Shown: positions 1 through 12,400 of the stretch, piece after piece
Position numbering within the stretch: the stretch's first letter is position 1
How the letters are laid out: each line of letters begins with the position of its first letter
NCBI RefSeq assembly: GCF_002878395.1
Contig: NC_061121.1
Coordinates: forward strand, 130,251,231-130,315,230
DNA from: Capsicum annuum
Lineage: Eukaryota; Streptophyta; Magnoliopsida; Solanales; Solanaceae
Direction of reading: 5' to 3'
DNA: 64,000 nucleotides
Made by a program: the position numbers and the translations under genes
Notes under the pieces: generated by a model
Seen by the model: the letters and a program-made list of their open reading frames with translations, nothing else
Told to the model about the DNA's origin: nothing
The model's database searches: none

Positions 1-417
1 CCTTGAAGAGAGCCAGGTCCTCTGATCCAGAATTTTCACTCACTGCGAGTTTCGGAGACATACTTAGGAAAGGGCACTTGCCTAATAAGGAAATATAACT
101 CGACAGTGCAAAGATACTAAGACTTTTAGACTGGGTATTTTACCTTGAGTTGATTGTACACTGCACGCACTTCTCTCTTTTCATTGAATGCCAAGACCCA
201 AACATAGTAGCAACTAGAGAAAAGAAAATGGAGGAGAATAGCACTCAAGGAAATCTAGTTTATGATTTACTAATAACAATAACGGGATTGTCTTATGGAT
301 CCCCAGTTAGTTCAGAATGAAACGTCTTCTCAAACATACAGAAATTATGAGATTTAATGTATATGATAGGAAAACCATTGGGCATATATATAATGATCTT
401 ATCAGAATCATGAGCTA
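1..417 (-). other. 3' UTR and downstream region of the SEP3-like gene
   Basis: Sequence after the stop codon on the minus strand. The 3' UTR must begin here, but I see no canonical AATAAA on the minus strand in this stretch, so the poly(A) site cannot be placed. No other gene is visible. Confidence 0.5.
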
Positions 418-493
418 TCAAGGCAACCAGCCAGCCATGTAGTTATTCACACTGGGGCCTGCTCCTCCTACTGTTATGGGATCATTCTGGTAC
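418..493 (-). CDS. SEP3: SEP3-like exon 8 (SEP II motif and stop)
   Basis: 76 bp, acceptor TGGCAG|, encoding [12 protein letters not shown] then [12 protein letters not shown] and TGA (stop at 420-418). The ending matches SEP3-clade proteins of Solanaceae. Together with exon 7 it rules out a truncated gene. Confidence 0.94.
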
Positions 494-3400
494 CTGCCAA
501 TATTTGGAAAAAGAACTATCTATAAGTTTCACAACAGACAACTGCAAAATAAAACCAAAAGTACAATGAGGTAGCACTCCTGTTACATGGACTCAGACAT
601 GCATGAATATATCTTCTATATGTGCGTGGAATATTAATTCTCCTATTTAGTAGATTTTGAAGAATTTACATTAAGTATCCACAAGCATGTCACACACCAA
701 ACAATTACTTTAAAACAAATGATAGATTCATATAACATAGAACGCAACATAGCAAATATAACTATCCTATGCGAGGTCAACTTGTCAATCGATGCAGTTT
801 TAGTGATGAGCTGTTTTGTTGATCTACCTCATTGGATAATCTTTTCCTCTTTTCACCTTTTTGCTTACTTGGTAACCTCAACTCACAATCTTAAACTTAG
901 AGGTGGAAAATGCCTAATATTTGAGCAACCCCCCAATTGTCCCTCATTGCATGCATGATGAATTTTATTCCCATAACAAACTTTTACAAATTTCGTATTT
1001 CAAACTCTTATTATTTACGGAGAAATTCTACTTTATCTCACTCAGCAGAGTATTGAATATATGTTTTAACATGGATCTCCTCTCAATTTCGGTTAATAAG
1101 AAATAAGTATGGAGTAATATAGATGCTTAAAATTTAATTAGACCAAAATTAAGCTAATGTTTGGCTATAGATTCTCAAATATTTATGGCAAATTGTTTTG
1201 GGGTGAAATTTCTCCATATATTCTTTCATAGTATTTGAAAAATACATTTTAGCTTTAAAGTTCACAAAAATGATATTTGGCACAAATACTAGAAAACAAA
1301 TACTAGAATTTTCTAGCATTTGGAAATCGAGATTATTTGTCAAATAATAGCAAATGATATGGCCAAACACTATGTGCTAAGTTTTTTTTCCGAAAAACTA
1401 CTTCGACAATCTATTGCCAAACGGTCCCTAAGTATATAAGTAAAAGTAAATTAGTCATATTTTAATTTTTTAAAATTATTGATAAATAAATTCTACAAAG
1501 AAAATTAATATAAGGAAAGTGAAACAGTTCTACAAGCAAAACTTGAGGGAAGATCTATAAAATTATCCTTACGATAGTCAAAGTGCAATAAGAAAATTGA
1601 AATAGAAGTATTTCTTCCAAAGAGTTTGGTATGTACCCGATTTGCAAAGTGGGTTCACATTCCAAAGGATGAAAGAAGCCATCTCCGTGAGTTTGAGTTG
1701 TTTGCCTGCCGTAGTCCACATCTTGTGCATTTGGCTGCCACTGCAGATTTAGCTGGCTTCCTTCCATCAACTACCAATGAAGCATTGCAAACCCTTATTT
1801 GGCAGTTACAGATCTATTACTAGATGTATATAATAATTCATATTCTTGTGTAGCAACTAGTACCAAGACAAGAGATATTGGTTCTGTTGGTGAGCTCGTT
1901 GCCACCAATGTAAATTCTGAGTTTCTGTCACGTGATGGGCATGCAAGAAACAAAAAATTGAAAGAGTAGAATCGGCATCATCCATTGCATGGCCGGTGAG
2001 TTAAGGTTCTTTTCATGATCAATAACAGGAAACGCTATTAGAAGAAGTTTTTTTTGTATAAGTTGATCCATGGAGTTTAGTAAAAAGTCACACCTCACCT
2101 CGAATCTTATAAAAAAAATGAATTTAAACGTATCAATATGTCTATATATACACACTTCTCTTTTGGAGGTGCGCAGCTTCAAAGATCATACTCCGGCAGA
2201 CATTCGTTTTGATTATGCAAATGCACTGTGATTATGAACGACCCTTTTAGTCATAAATTTGAGCAAAACCAAGGAAAAAGTCAACCGTAACCAATGTGGG
2301 ATTATTATCTAAGGATAGGCACTTCTATCTCTAATGAAGTTTATGGGTGTACGACATGCGTTGCATGTTGTTGGGGATGAGAACGAAGAAAAATCAATCC
2401 CATCCCCTTTCAGTGTGCCTCCAACACAGATATCCTGCAGTTACACAAAATCCATTTTTTTCTATACTACAGTTACAAGTGAACACTGCACAATGCACTG
2501 CCAAGAAAGAACAAAGACGGAAAAGTGAACTTACCCTTTGTTTCAAGGTTCTGTTGGCTTCGTTCAATGCATGTTCCTGCCATATGAAACATTGCTTATA
2601 GTAAGGGCGAATTTATGTGCATTTTTGGAGCGTGCTCTTCCCGCAAAACTAGATATTTTATATACATATTTTCTAGATTTAATCTAAGAATATTCTTAAG
2701 CACCATGCTACAAAAAAACTTATGGTTCACTTGGTTAAAATTTATCAAGAGGAACACGTTCTATTCCCACAAACACATTTTTCCCTTTTTTTTTTTTTTT
2801 TTAATAGTAGTGCACCCACAGTATATAATCCAATAATCGCCTCGGCCTATAGGAATGAATATATGTAGGAAAACTCAGATTATTTTTGTTATCCAGATTG
2901 TTGGGTATATATCATTAATTATGTGTTCAGATTGCACATATTCTATTAAAAATTTTAATGGGGGGATTGTTGCAATATATATTAATACCTCCGTTTTAAA
3001 AAGAAATGACTTACCTTGACTTGACACAAAGTTTAAAAAAATAAAGAAAACTTTTGAATCTTGTGGCCTTAAATTAAAGTTGTGTCAAATGTATCAAAAT
3101 ATCTTTTAGTCTTGTAATCCTAAACATGTCATGTGGAAAGTTGAAATTAAAGTATTGCCAAAAAAGGAAAGAGATCATTCTTTTTTAAATAGACTAAAAA
3201 GAAAAGTAGTTCATTCTATTTGAAACAGAGGGAGTATTAATCATTTGTTTAAAAAAAAAAATTCCCTTCTTTAAATATATGATTATTTATTTGGGATTCT
3301 ATTGGAAACAGATTTTACATTTTACCTTTAACGTAGAGGTAAGATCATATTTGTTGCTTAGATCTCGATTTGTGGGACTAGATTGAATATGTTGTTGTAC

Positions 3401-6400
3401 TACTTTCTCTATCTCAGTTAATATACGGGACTCAAAGTTGAGATAGAGAAATTTGGAAGATGATAGTACGTCTACTGAAAAGGATGATGTCCAAAAGGAG
3501 GGTGTATGTGCTATAACTATCTCTTCATCATTGTGTGTTTTCAATTTTGGTCAAGGTACGGGTGGCAAATGGGCAGATCGGATCAAATTTGGGTGAATTG
3601 AATATGGATTTCACTTAAATGGATTGGATGCAATCACCCATATAAAATCAAGTGAGACTACTAAGGATAAAATTGTAATTGTATTTGTAAAACCTTACCA
3701 AATAAGAAAAGACGACATTCTTTTTGGGACAGACCAAAAAGAAAATGATGACACATAATTTGGGACGGAGGGAGTATATTTGTTTAAAAAAGTTAACCTT
3801 TCCCCTCCAAAGTACCCTCCACACCGCCTACCCCCAACTCCCACCCCTCTAAAACATCAGAAACCTATAGAAACAACCTAGATTTCAGTAAAATAAAAGT
3901 GTTTTTAGTGTAACTTTTAAAATTACAATTCATATCTTCTCTTTGTCTTTTTTCTCCTTTTTTCTTTTTTTCTTTTTTTTCCTTTTTAGATTCTTTTTCC
4001 TCTCTCTTCTATCTCTAGTCTCTATTTTTTTTTCTCTCTCTGTTCTATCTCTAGCCTCTTTTGTTTCTTTTTCCTATTTTTTTCCTTTTTAGTTTCATTT
4101 TTCTTTTTGTATTTTTTTATTTATTTTTGTTTTTACTCTTTTTCTTTCTCATTTTTTTCTTTTTTGGTTGTATTTTATATTTTATATTTTTTTATATTTT
4201 CGAAGAACATGGCTAAGTCGAGTACAAATCATGAATGATGACGGAAATATCAGCTCATTGTATTTGTATTCACCACTATTTTTTTCTTTGTTTTTTTGAA
4301 ATTGGTAACTTTACTCTATATATCCACAGGTATACTACAACCAAAAGTGTAGTTTCCCTCCAAAAACTGTTACAACTTACATCATTTTCGAGCTAGCTAG
4401 TGCCTGTAAACAATCTAGTACATCAAAAATTTCTTCTGCCTGAGCTAATACATCAAGTTTACACCAAAAATAAAAAACGGCTAGACAATTCATCTTGATC
4501 TTCTGCAAGTTGTTTTGCACATTCTCAAAACATCTGTTGTTTCTTTCTCTCCAAATTGTCCGCCACATACATGCTGGAACAATCTTTCATCTCTCCTCGT
4601 CCTTTGAAGTATTACCGTCCCTGTTCCAACTATTTAGAACTCCCTTAATGCTCCCTGGTTTCACCCACCTGATCCCTTTCAGGCAAATGAACATTCTCCA
4701 AAGCTGATCTGTCCATGGCCAATGCAAAAGAGATGGTTTATTGTCTCAGCTTGCTCTCCACATAGAAAACACCTGGATGACAATTGATAACCTCTTTTTT
4801 TTAAGGTTTTCATGAGTTAAAACTGCTTCTTTAGTTAGTAACCATAGAAAATAGTTTACTTTGTAAGGCACCTTACTTTTCCAAATCATCTTCCATGGCC
4901 AGCTGATCTCCTATCCTGCGTCTATATTAAGCTCCTTATAGACTGATTTGATGGAGAACCGCCCTTGACTGTCTCTCTCCCATATCAATAGATCTTTCTC
5001 ATCAGTGAGATTAGTAAAGAAAGCCAAGAAATTCTGAAATTCTGTCACTTTGTCAATTTTCCAGTCATATAAATGTCTTCTTAGTTCCAAATTCCACCCT
5101 TCTCCCGTCCACATGGTAGCCACAGTGGCAAGTTTTTGTTGTCTTAAATTAAACAGCTTAGGATGCAGTTGTTTCATTATAGAGTCGTCATTCCACTTAT
5201 CTTCCCAAAATGAGGTCTTTTGTCCATTGCCCACCTTCACTCTTGTTTTGTGGTATAAGATAGGCCATAAATTCCTAATTACCTTCTACACGGTATAATT
5301 ATATGGTGTTCTTATCACCTTTGTCATCCACTTGCCATACCATATTTCGTTGTGATGACATCTCTCCAAAGCATGTCCTCCTCATTAGTGAACTTCCAAA
5401 GCCACTTCATCATGAGACTTTGATTTTGCTTTCTCAAATTTCTAATTTCCAAACCTCCTGCTTTCTTGTTCACAATCAGTTCCTCTCATTTAACTAAGTG
5501 AAACTTCTTCTTGTCTTCGCTTCCTTGCCTAAAAAAATTCCTTTTGAGAGCATCAATATTTTTACTACACTGGTTGGCACTGGGAATACTGACATCATAT
5601 AGGACGGTATTGCATCCAACGCACTCTTCACTAGTGTCAATCTACCTCCTAAAGACAATCTTCCAATTTGCGATCTTCTTTTCATATTTCTCCAGAACCC
5701 CATTCTAGATACCTTTTGTTTACTCTTGGCTAGGAGGCATGCCTAGGTAAGTTGTAGGGAGCTCACCTACTCTACCTCCTAATTTTATAGCCAACAACTC
5801 TATCTCAGCAACTATATTGATAGGATAAATGAAGCTCTTTTTCCAATTAATATAGAGACCTGATACTGCCTCAAAAATGATAAATATGACCCTGAGAATC
5901 AAAACTTGATCTATTTCTGCAGCACAAAACACCAAGGTATCATCTGCATATTGGAGGTGAGTTATCTCCAACTTATTTAATTCATCAGCTTTAAATCCCC
6001 TGATCCATTCCTTCCTTTTTGTGTTGTTGATTAGATTACTCATCCGCTCCATAGCTAATATAAACAAAAGTAAGGATAATAGGTCCCCTTGCCTCAAGCC
6101 TCTCTGCGAAGGAAAAAAACTATACGGAGATTTGTTAATTAAAATTGAGAACCTCACAGTGCTGATGCAATGTTTGATCCAGCTTATCCATGTCCTTTCA
6201 AATCCCATTTTTTCCAATAACCAAAGTAGAAAATTCCAATTCAAAAAGTCATAAACTTTTTGAATATCTAGCTTGCAAACTATCCCTGGCTTGTTTCTTC
6301 TTTTTCTTGCCTTTATACATTCATTGGCTATCAACAACATCCATGATCTGTCTCCCCTTAGTGAATCCCATTTGTTGCCTATCTACTAGGTCGTGTATCA

Positions 6401-9400
6401 CTTTCTTAAGTCGCTCTACTAAAATCTTGGCTATGATCTTGTAGACTCCCCTAATAAGACTAATTGGTCTATAGTCTTTTAGTTCATCAGCACCCACCTT
6501 CTTTGGAATTAGAGCCACAAAAGTTGCATTTAGACTCTTTTCAAAGAAACTTCTTTCATGAAAATTCTGCAGAGATGCTACTAAATCAACACTAACAATA
6601 TCCCAATATTGTTTGAAAACTCCATAGTAAAGCCATCAGGTCCCGGGGCCTTATCTCCCGCATATGCCTTGATGTTTTTCAAAATATCATAGGCGTCAAA
6701 AGGAACCTCAAGCATGGATTTCTCCACTTCACTGATCTTCGGACAGTTTACCATATCCAGTTGAGGTCTCTAATCTTCTATCTCTGCATATAAGTTTTTG
6801 TAAAAGGAGATTACTTTTTTCTTAATATCCTCAGGATTTTCTATCATCTCTTCTTTTACTTTCAACTTATCAATTGTATTGACTCTTCTATGTGCATTGG
6901 CTATTTTGTGAAAGAAGATGGTAAGTTTGTCCCCTTCTTTTAGACAGGTGGCCCTAGACCTATGTCTCTAAAATATTTCTTCTCTTCTGGCAAAATCTTC
7001 AAATTAGCCGGTCAAAGATATTCTAAAGGCAATTTCTTCCTCTCAAAAGATCCTGTGTTCTTGTATTTCCTATAATTTTGCTAGTTGAGCAAGAACCCTC
7101 TATTTTTTGAATGCCCAAATTTCCATGATTTGTCTTGCTCAATTCCTTCAATTTGATCTTCAAAGCCTGCATCTTAGAAACAATGACAAAATCTAGATTG
7201 TCATTGCTACTAAAAGAATCTCACCAGCTTTTCACTTTCTCTTTGAACCCTTCTGATTACAGCCACCAGTTCTCAAATTTGAAATATAAGTTGGACGCCT
7301 CCCAATCTCCACACTGCAAGATAATAGGAGAGTGGTCTGATACAATCCTCTGAATGATAGATTTTTTATGTATCTAAAGTTGTTTTCCAAATCCTCAAAA
7401 ATGAGAAATCTATCTAGTCTAGTAGCTATCTCATATTTGTCTTCTTTCTTCCAGGTGTATTTACCTCCTTTTAGTTCTAAGTCCAGCAACTTCATATCCT
7501 CTATGAATTCAGAGAAGTCGGTCATAGCCTTATTGATTCTGACATAATTTTTTTTCTCAGATGGATGCCTAGTAGTGTTAAAATCACCACATAAGACCCA
7601 TGGTCCTGTCATGAGACCCCTAGCATCCCCTATTTCTCTCCAAGTATCTTCTCTCTCTACTCTTCTATTAGGAGCATATATGCCAGTCAAATTCTATTCA
7701 TAGCTTTGATCTCTTTCGGTGAGCTTGCAAGAAATAGAGTACATCCCCACACTGCTTACTACACCTTCCCAAACCTTTTTATCCCACATTATGATAATTC
7801 TTCCCCTAGTCTCACTAGCTTCAAGTTGAACATAATCAACCCACATATTACCCCATATCTCTTTCGCCATCTCTGTGATATCCCCCTTTATTTTTGTCTC
7901 TTGGAGACATACTACATCTGTCTTCTAAAATTTCAAAATGTTCCTAACTAATCCCCTCTTCCTCCTATAATTTAACCCATGCACATTCCATGAAACAATT
8001 ATTAAATACATTTTTCTTTTATTGGTAAATATCCCCCCTTTACTTCTAGTTCCATAGCTCCAAAATTTATCATCTATCTCTAGCCTTTTCAATTCATTAG
8101 AACCTTTTTTTTTCACTGTCAATTTATTTTTATTGGTCTAAACTATTACTTGATTGCATGTGTTCTGCTGCTTCTTGTCATCTATTTTCCTGAAAATTTC
8201 CTTTGTCTTTTCCTCATGACCCTTAAAATCCACACCAAGTTCTGCGCTTAATTTGATGATATATTCGTGAATCCATTCAGAGGTGTTATCCTCCTGTTCA
8301 TTTCCTTCTGTAGGTAGTTTCACTGTCAGTCGGACAACTTCTTCTACAAATCGATTCAGAATTTCTCCTTGACTCTTCAATTGCATGGCTAATATCTCTC
8401 CTTTGTTTATTTTTTTGAGATTTTTGCCACCTGATTATCAGGAACAGAGTGGTTAATTGATCTCTCTATGTTTTTCTTTGTGTTCTCCATCTTGTCATTA
8501 AGTGACTTCAATTGTGCGATATTTGCCAGAATTTCTAAGTCTATTATGTTTTCTGTCTGAGCCTTTTTAATAGGTTCCTGAAATTTGATCTTTTTTATGT
8601 TTGAGATCTAGCCTAAATTCTCTTTAATTATGCTCGCTATGGCCTGCATCTCCTTTTTTCCTCTCACATGATCTGCACGTGACACTTTATTTGAATTCTC
8701 TTTAATTTCTGTTGTACCCATATAGCTGGGTCTCACGCCAGCTGGATCTTTATCATATTTATCTGCATGCACATAGCTGGCCCCCATGACAACTGTATCT
8801 GTCACTAATAAAGATAATTTCTTTGTATCACCCCCTGACTTATAGCTTCCACTTTCACTATTCTTCTTCTCCATTTTTAAAGTGACCGGCGATTCCACCC
8901 ATATCGGGATCGTGTACACTACACCCTCACTAGACACCTCAATCTCTGGCGAAATTGATTTTTTGTCACCTTTAACCTTTAAGTGAGCCCAGTGTAAGTG
9001 TTTTTTTAGTGATGTCTCCTCCTCTGTTTCAATAAAGCCACCACATTGATCCCCGATCTGCTTGAAGATCTTCTGCGACCACATGCTTAGTGGAAGCCCT
9101 AGGATTCTGATCCACACCCAATCTCTGGTGATTTCTACCGGGAAGCATCCCATAGTTGGGTTCTACCATTTAAGAACCAGCTTCTTCTTCTTCCATAACC
9201 ATGTTCCGTACAAAACATGTTCAGCTATTTTCTTTGAGAGAAACTCAAATAAAAATATATCATCGTTTATTGGGAAGACATCAACTCCTCCATCTGTTTT
9301 CCACGTGTTGCAGGCCCATCTTCTGACTTCATTCAAATATGGAAGCTCTTACGCCATCAACTGGAATCTGGCTACTAAGCATCTGCTCAGTAGATCTTTG

Positions 9401-12400
9401 TTTGAAGTCAACGTATCCCCTATGATGTTGATTCTGTTCCTATTGACCTGCATTTAGGCTTTTCTATATGCTTCTGTTAACCATCTGTTAGTGGTGCTTG
9501 CTCTTTGAAGGATCCTTCCAGTAGTCTCGGTGCAAGTTGAGGCTACTGTGTTACTTCTGGAACGTAAATGAATCTTGATATTTTGTGGGCTATGTTACCC
9601 CATCCTCCTCTGTAATAACTCTCTAAAGTAATGATAATCTATTTGTTTTGTCCTTGAATAGCAATGAAGCTAATATATCTCCCATTTTAGTTGTACTTGA
9701 GGGTGCAAAAGAGTTCTGAGAAGTAGTCCTTCATCCTTCATCTTCTGACTTCCTTCACCTATGATTTTGATGCTTTAATAAAGACCGATATCAACCACTT
9801 CAAAACTTTATGACTGACTTTAACTCTCCCCATTAAATTCCTATTGCGCTCAATCCATTCGTAGTATATTTCAGCTGCTGAATGACATTTAATAATCTCG
9901 AAGGACTTAAATCCAGCATTTTAATAAATGGCATTTTCCCCTAATGCATTAACTCCGGTCATCTTGCCGGAAAGAAACCCACCTAATAAAAGAAAACTAA
10001 AACCTGCTAAAAAACTGAATCAGAAAAATTTCACCTCGGTATTAGTGCCTGAGAGCCATTTTTGAAAAACAGTTGTTTTTGTCATTTTTCATTTCTTTTT
10101 TGTATTTTTTTTTAATTTTTTTCTTCAATTCTTTCTTTACGCTTTTTTTCTCTCTCTTCAATCTCTAACTTTTACCTATCTTTCTTTTTTTTCTATTTTC
10201 ATTTTTCTCCTTTATTTTTATATTTTATTTTTTATTTTTCATGATAACGAAAATACCATAATTGCATATTGATTTATATTCACCCAACATTTATAATTTT
10301 GTATTCGTTAATACAAATTGTATTGTATTTGTTTTTTTATACTTCAAATTTGTATTTTAGTTTTGTAGTTTGCACCATCTTATATTTTTATATAATTTAC
10401 ACTTGTATTTTAAAGAACTATTTTGTATTTGTAATTTATCGTTGACTACATATTCTATTTGTATTTTGCCATTTTATTTTGCTTGTATTTGTATTTGTAT
10501 TCTGATTTCATTGATGAACTTGTATTTTTAAAGAACTATTATATATCTGTATTCATAAGTTGACTATATATTGTATTTGTATTTATAATTGCATTTGTTT
10601 GTTTTTGCATCCGTAGTTGACAGCATCATTTGTATTTTTAAACAATTGAAAAAGAAGAGTTATTTTTCTTTCTACAAACACTTATATTTATATATATTGA
10701 TACAAATTGTATTTTATTGATATAAATTGAATAATACAAATAAAAATAATAAATTATGCTGATACAATTGCTAAATTATACAAATACAAATGTTACATTT
10801 GTATCAAATGATACATGTTTATACAAATTGAACCATACACATACAATTGATACTTGTTTATATACAAGTATAAATGATATATTTGATATACAAAAGCTAA
10901 CGATACATTTACATTGAATGATACATTGTATATTTATATATTTTAGTCTCAAGCAAATACAATTAATCCATATACTTGTGTGTATATAAATACAAATGAT
11001 AAATTGTACATACTCACGACTAATCTATTCAAATATAAATAAATAATTTATTTAAAATATATATTATTATACAAATAAATATAAAGTATAAAAATTATAT
11101 AAAATATAAAGTGCAATGACAATAAAAAGCTTTAAAAAATACAAAAAAAAGAAGAAAAATGACAAAACAAGAAGAAAAAAGGGGAAACGAAAATACAAAA
11201 AAAAATGCAAAGAAAAAAAATAAAAACAAAAAAATAGATGAAAAACGAGAAAGAAAAAAAGAGAAAATATAAGAAACGAGTAAATAATGAAAAGTAAAAA
11301 AAAAAAAACAGAAAAAGAAAAGAAAAACAAAAAAAGAAAAAAAAAAGAAAGAGAAATGAAAGATAGAAAATAAAGGAAAGAGACTATGGATTGTATTGAA
11401 TTTATAAGAGATGAAATGAATTGTAATTAATTGAACTTAGGCTAAATGGGATAATTAAAAGCTTATGTTTGCTAACCCATGCAAGTCTCAAGCAAATATA
11501 ATTAATTCATATACTTGTTTGTATATAAATATAAATGATAAATTATATACATTCATGATAATTAAGTATAGAATCTGTGGTTTAACCAAAGCATGCTCCC
11601 CATATGTTTGATAGAATGCTTAAGTAAAGAGAATAGTGCCCTCTTTAGTATGTTAGGCATGAAATTCCCAATTATGTGATAACTAGTGCATGCCAAGCGT
11701 TTGTTGAAATTCCTTAGTGAATGTATTATAATAAGTTTCATGCATTTTTATCCATGTGTATTCCTAATTGAACAACTATGAGGTATTAGTATGCATTCCC
11801 TATACATTTACATGTTTCTGACATTCAAGTGATTGATGAGATATCGTATTGATTGTGCTGTGAATGAAAGTCCATTGTCATGATACTCAAGTATGGTCCT
11901 GTCTTATTTATTTATGCTATCGAGTCGGGGGGTATTTATACCCAAAAATTTAGCTGCATTCTAGAGCCAAGTCAGTCTCAAGATAATTTCAGTTGTGCTA
12001 TGATTAGTAGAATTCAGCCAACACAGAACTTAAGAAAATTCAATAATCTCAGTACTAGTTCAATTCAGTCTCAGTATCAGTCTAATCCAACTCAGTATTC
12101 TAATTCAATAGTATTCAGTAGTATTTTGTATTCAGTTCAGACTTTAGCAAAACTCAGTAAGCTAACAAGAATTCAGCAGCATTCCGTCAAATAACGAAAC
12201 TAAGTAAATTCAATCAGCTCAGTTAAGCAAGATGACCAGTAATAGATTCAACTCAGCCTAGAATAGTTTAGGAATCAGTTTAGTGTCTATTCAGTTAAGA
12301 GTAGGATTCAGCACTGATCGAGGGCACGGATGACCGCTTCCCCGTTATTTTAGGCAGAGTGTTAATAGAAATCCTTTCACTCCAAAACTGTGTAGCCAGC

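Larger units (their letters stand above)
4290..9830 (-). mobile_element. L1-type non-LTR retrotransposon (LINE), degenerate
   Basis: Domain order on the minus strand is that of plant L1 elements: an ORF1 DUF4283-like protein, then endonuclease, reverse transcriptase and a C-terminal zinc-binding (zf-RVT-like) region. The 3' end lies near a T-rich run on the plus strand at about 4280-4300, consistent with a poly(A) tail. The 5' end is uncertain (about 9,830-10,030). It lies in sense orientation with the host gene. Several stops and frameshifts break both ORFs, so it is inactive. Confidence 0.88.

Noticed and set aside
11067..11330. 87-residue Phe-rich open frame
   Set aside because: Translation of the A/G-rich tract of the fold-back region; low complexity with no protein features.
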